DNA from: Boswellia sacra
Lineage: Eukaryota > Streptophyta > Magnoliopsida > Sapindales > Burseraceae
Assembly (NCBI GenBank): GCA_013180625.2
Contig: SNVD02001216.1
Coordinates: forward strand, 79,185-143,184
Length of the DNA: 64,000 nucleotides
Direction of reading: 5' to 3'
The notes below the pieces were generated by a model. It saw nothing but the letters and a program-made list of their open reading frames with translations, did no database searches and had not been told where the DNA came from. The translations under genes and the position numbers were made by a program. Shown in pieces: positions 63,373 through 64,000 of the stretch; positions within the stretch are counted from its first letter, which is position 1; every line of letters starts with the position of its first letter.

Positions 63373-64000
63373 ATGGACATCAAGACTTTATCTTTGCCTA
63401 AAAATGATGGAAATCTGTGCCTAGTTGATAGTGCAACCACACATACAATTCTTAAAGATAAAAAATATTTCCTAAATTTAACCTTTCTGGAAGTAAAGGT
63501 TAACACTATATCAGGGTCCGTAAACATGATTGAGGGCTCTGGAAGAGCCACAATAATGCTGACAAATGGTACTAAGTTGAATATTAATAATGCCTTATAT
63601 TCAAGCAAATCCAGAAGAAATTTGCTCAGTTTCAAAGATATAAGACATAATGGATATCATATTGAGACATGTTGTGAAAATAATATTGAATTCCTTTGTA
63701 TCACCTCAAATGTCTCAGGACAGAAATTAATATTAGAGAAGCTTGAAGCTTTCTCTTCTGGGTTATATTACACATATATAAGGTCCATTCAAACATACGC
63801 AGTTATGAAACAGAAGTTTAGTGATCCTAAGACTTTTATGTTATGGCATGACCGTCTTGGTCACCCAGGATCATCAATGATGCGTAGAATTGTTGAGAAT
63901 ACAAATGGACACCCACTAAAGAGTCAGAAAATTCTTTTGTCCAATGAAACTACTTGTACCGCTTGTTCGCAAGGAAAATTGATTGTTAGACCATCTCTCT
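63373..64000 (+). CDS. pol: Ty1/copia Pol, N-terminal part (protease and pre-integrase), runs off the window
   Basis: From ATG at 63373 the frame is open for 209 codons to the window edge. Residues 17-25 read LVDSATTHT, the aspartic protease site, with DSA in place of the more usual DSG. Further on, WHDRLGHPG and CTACSQGK are the His and Cys pairs of the pre-integrase zinc-binding domain. The frame differs from gag by one base and a 161-bp AT-rich gap lies between them, so Pol needs splicing, re-initiation or some other route. It is truncated only by the window. Confidence 0.85.
   Translation, partial: MDIKTLSLPKNDGNLCLVDSATTHTILKDKKYFLNLTFLEVKVNTISGSVNMIEGSGRATIMLTNGTKLNINNALYSSKSRRNLLSFKDIRHNGYHIETCCENNIEFLCITSNVSGQKLILEKLEAFSSGLYYTYIRSIQTYAVMKQKFSDPKTFMLWHDRLGHPGSSMMRRIVENTNGHPLKSQKILLSNETTCTACSQGKLIVRPSL

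Larger units (their letters stand above)
61347..64000 (+). mobile_element. Ty1/copia LTR retrotransposon, 5' part only
   Basis: In order: a candidate 5' LTR with a TATA box, a leader with acgttatcagcacgaa just after the LTR (likely primer-binding region), a gag gene (62204-63211) and the start of pol with protease and pre-integrase motifs (63373 onward). The element continues beyond the window, so the 3' LTR, integrase core, reverse transcriptase and RNase H are not visible. Gag and the visible part of pol are open, suggesting a fairly young copy. Confidence 0.9.

Noticed and set aside
1..64000. CRISPR arrays, operons, prophage or bacterial islands
   Set aside because: The window is plainly plant nuclear DNA with spliced genes and plant transposons; no spaced short direct repeats of CRISPR type were seen.

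Overview
The window is nuclear DNA of a eudicot, probably a woody rosid. The evidence is long AT-rich intergenic stretches, genes with many GT-AG introns, plant-specific families (AP2/ERF, NAC, PPR) and several classes of plant transposon. Citrus or a relative is possible, but nothing here fixes the genus.

Gene layout: an ERF4-type repressor (1367-1990, -), a P-class PPR gene (6205-7851, +), an unrecognised coding remnant (8708-9495, -), an L33-like ribosomal protein gene with a plastid-type leader (9852-11441, -), the plastid ribosomal protein S20 gene (12553-15020, -), a 17-exon PSMD5-type proteasome assembly chaperone gene (25659-36054, -) and a CUC1/CUC2-type NAC gene with a miR164 site (45075-47209, -). 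From memory, this order matches the Arabidopsis chromosome 3 block At3g15210 (ERF4), At3g15200 (PPR), At3g15190 (RPS20), At3g15180 (ARM repeat) and At3g15170 (CUC1). The L33-like gene and the remnant are the extra pieces. I give exon coordinates that join in frame for all spliced genes.

Transposons have expanded the block. A 9.1-kb Mutator-like element (16207-25313) has 112-bp terminal inverted repeats and a 10-bp target duplication. It carries decayed, convergent mudrA and ULP1-protease genes, with CGACA-rich arrays just inside both ends. A 4.9-kb hAT element (36301-41211) has perfect 13-bp inverted repeats and a perfect 8-bp target duplication. Its transposase is complete except for two in-frame TGA codons. 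A 1.7-kb relative lies at 53727-55408. Smaller elements lie at 3636-4009, 4240-4479, 15409-16124, 34798-35110 (inside a PSMD5 intron), 41361-42260 and 52029-52234. The right end is the 5' part of a Ty1/copia retrotransposon (from about 61347) that runs off the window.

The most unusual gene is the L33-like one. Its first two exons resemble, in sequence, length and intron phase, the transit-peptide exons of the adjacent RPS20 gene, while its third exon encodes a bacterial/mitochondrial-type L33 domain. This looks like a local duplication of a targeting leader joined to another ribosomal protein.
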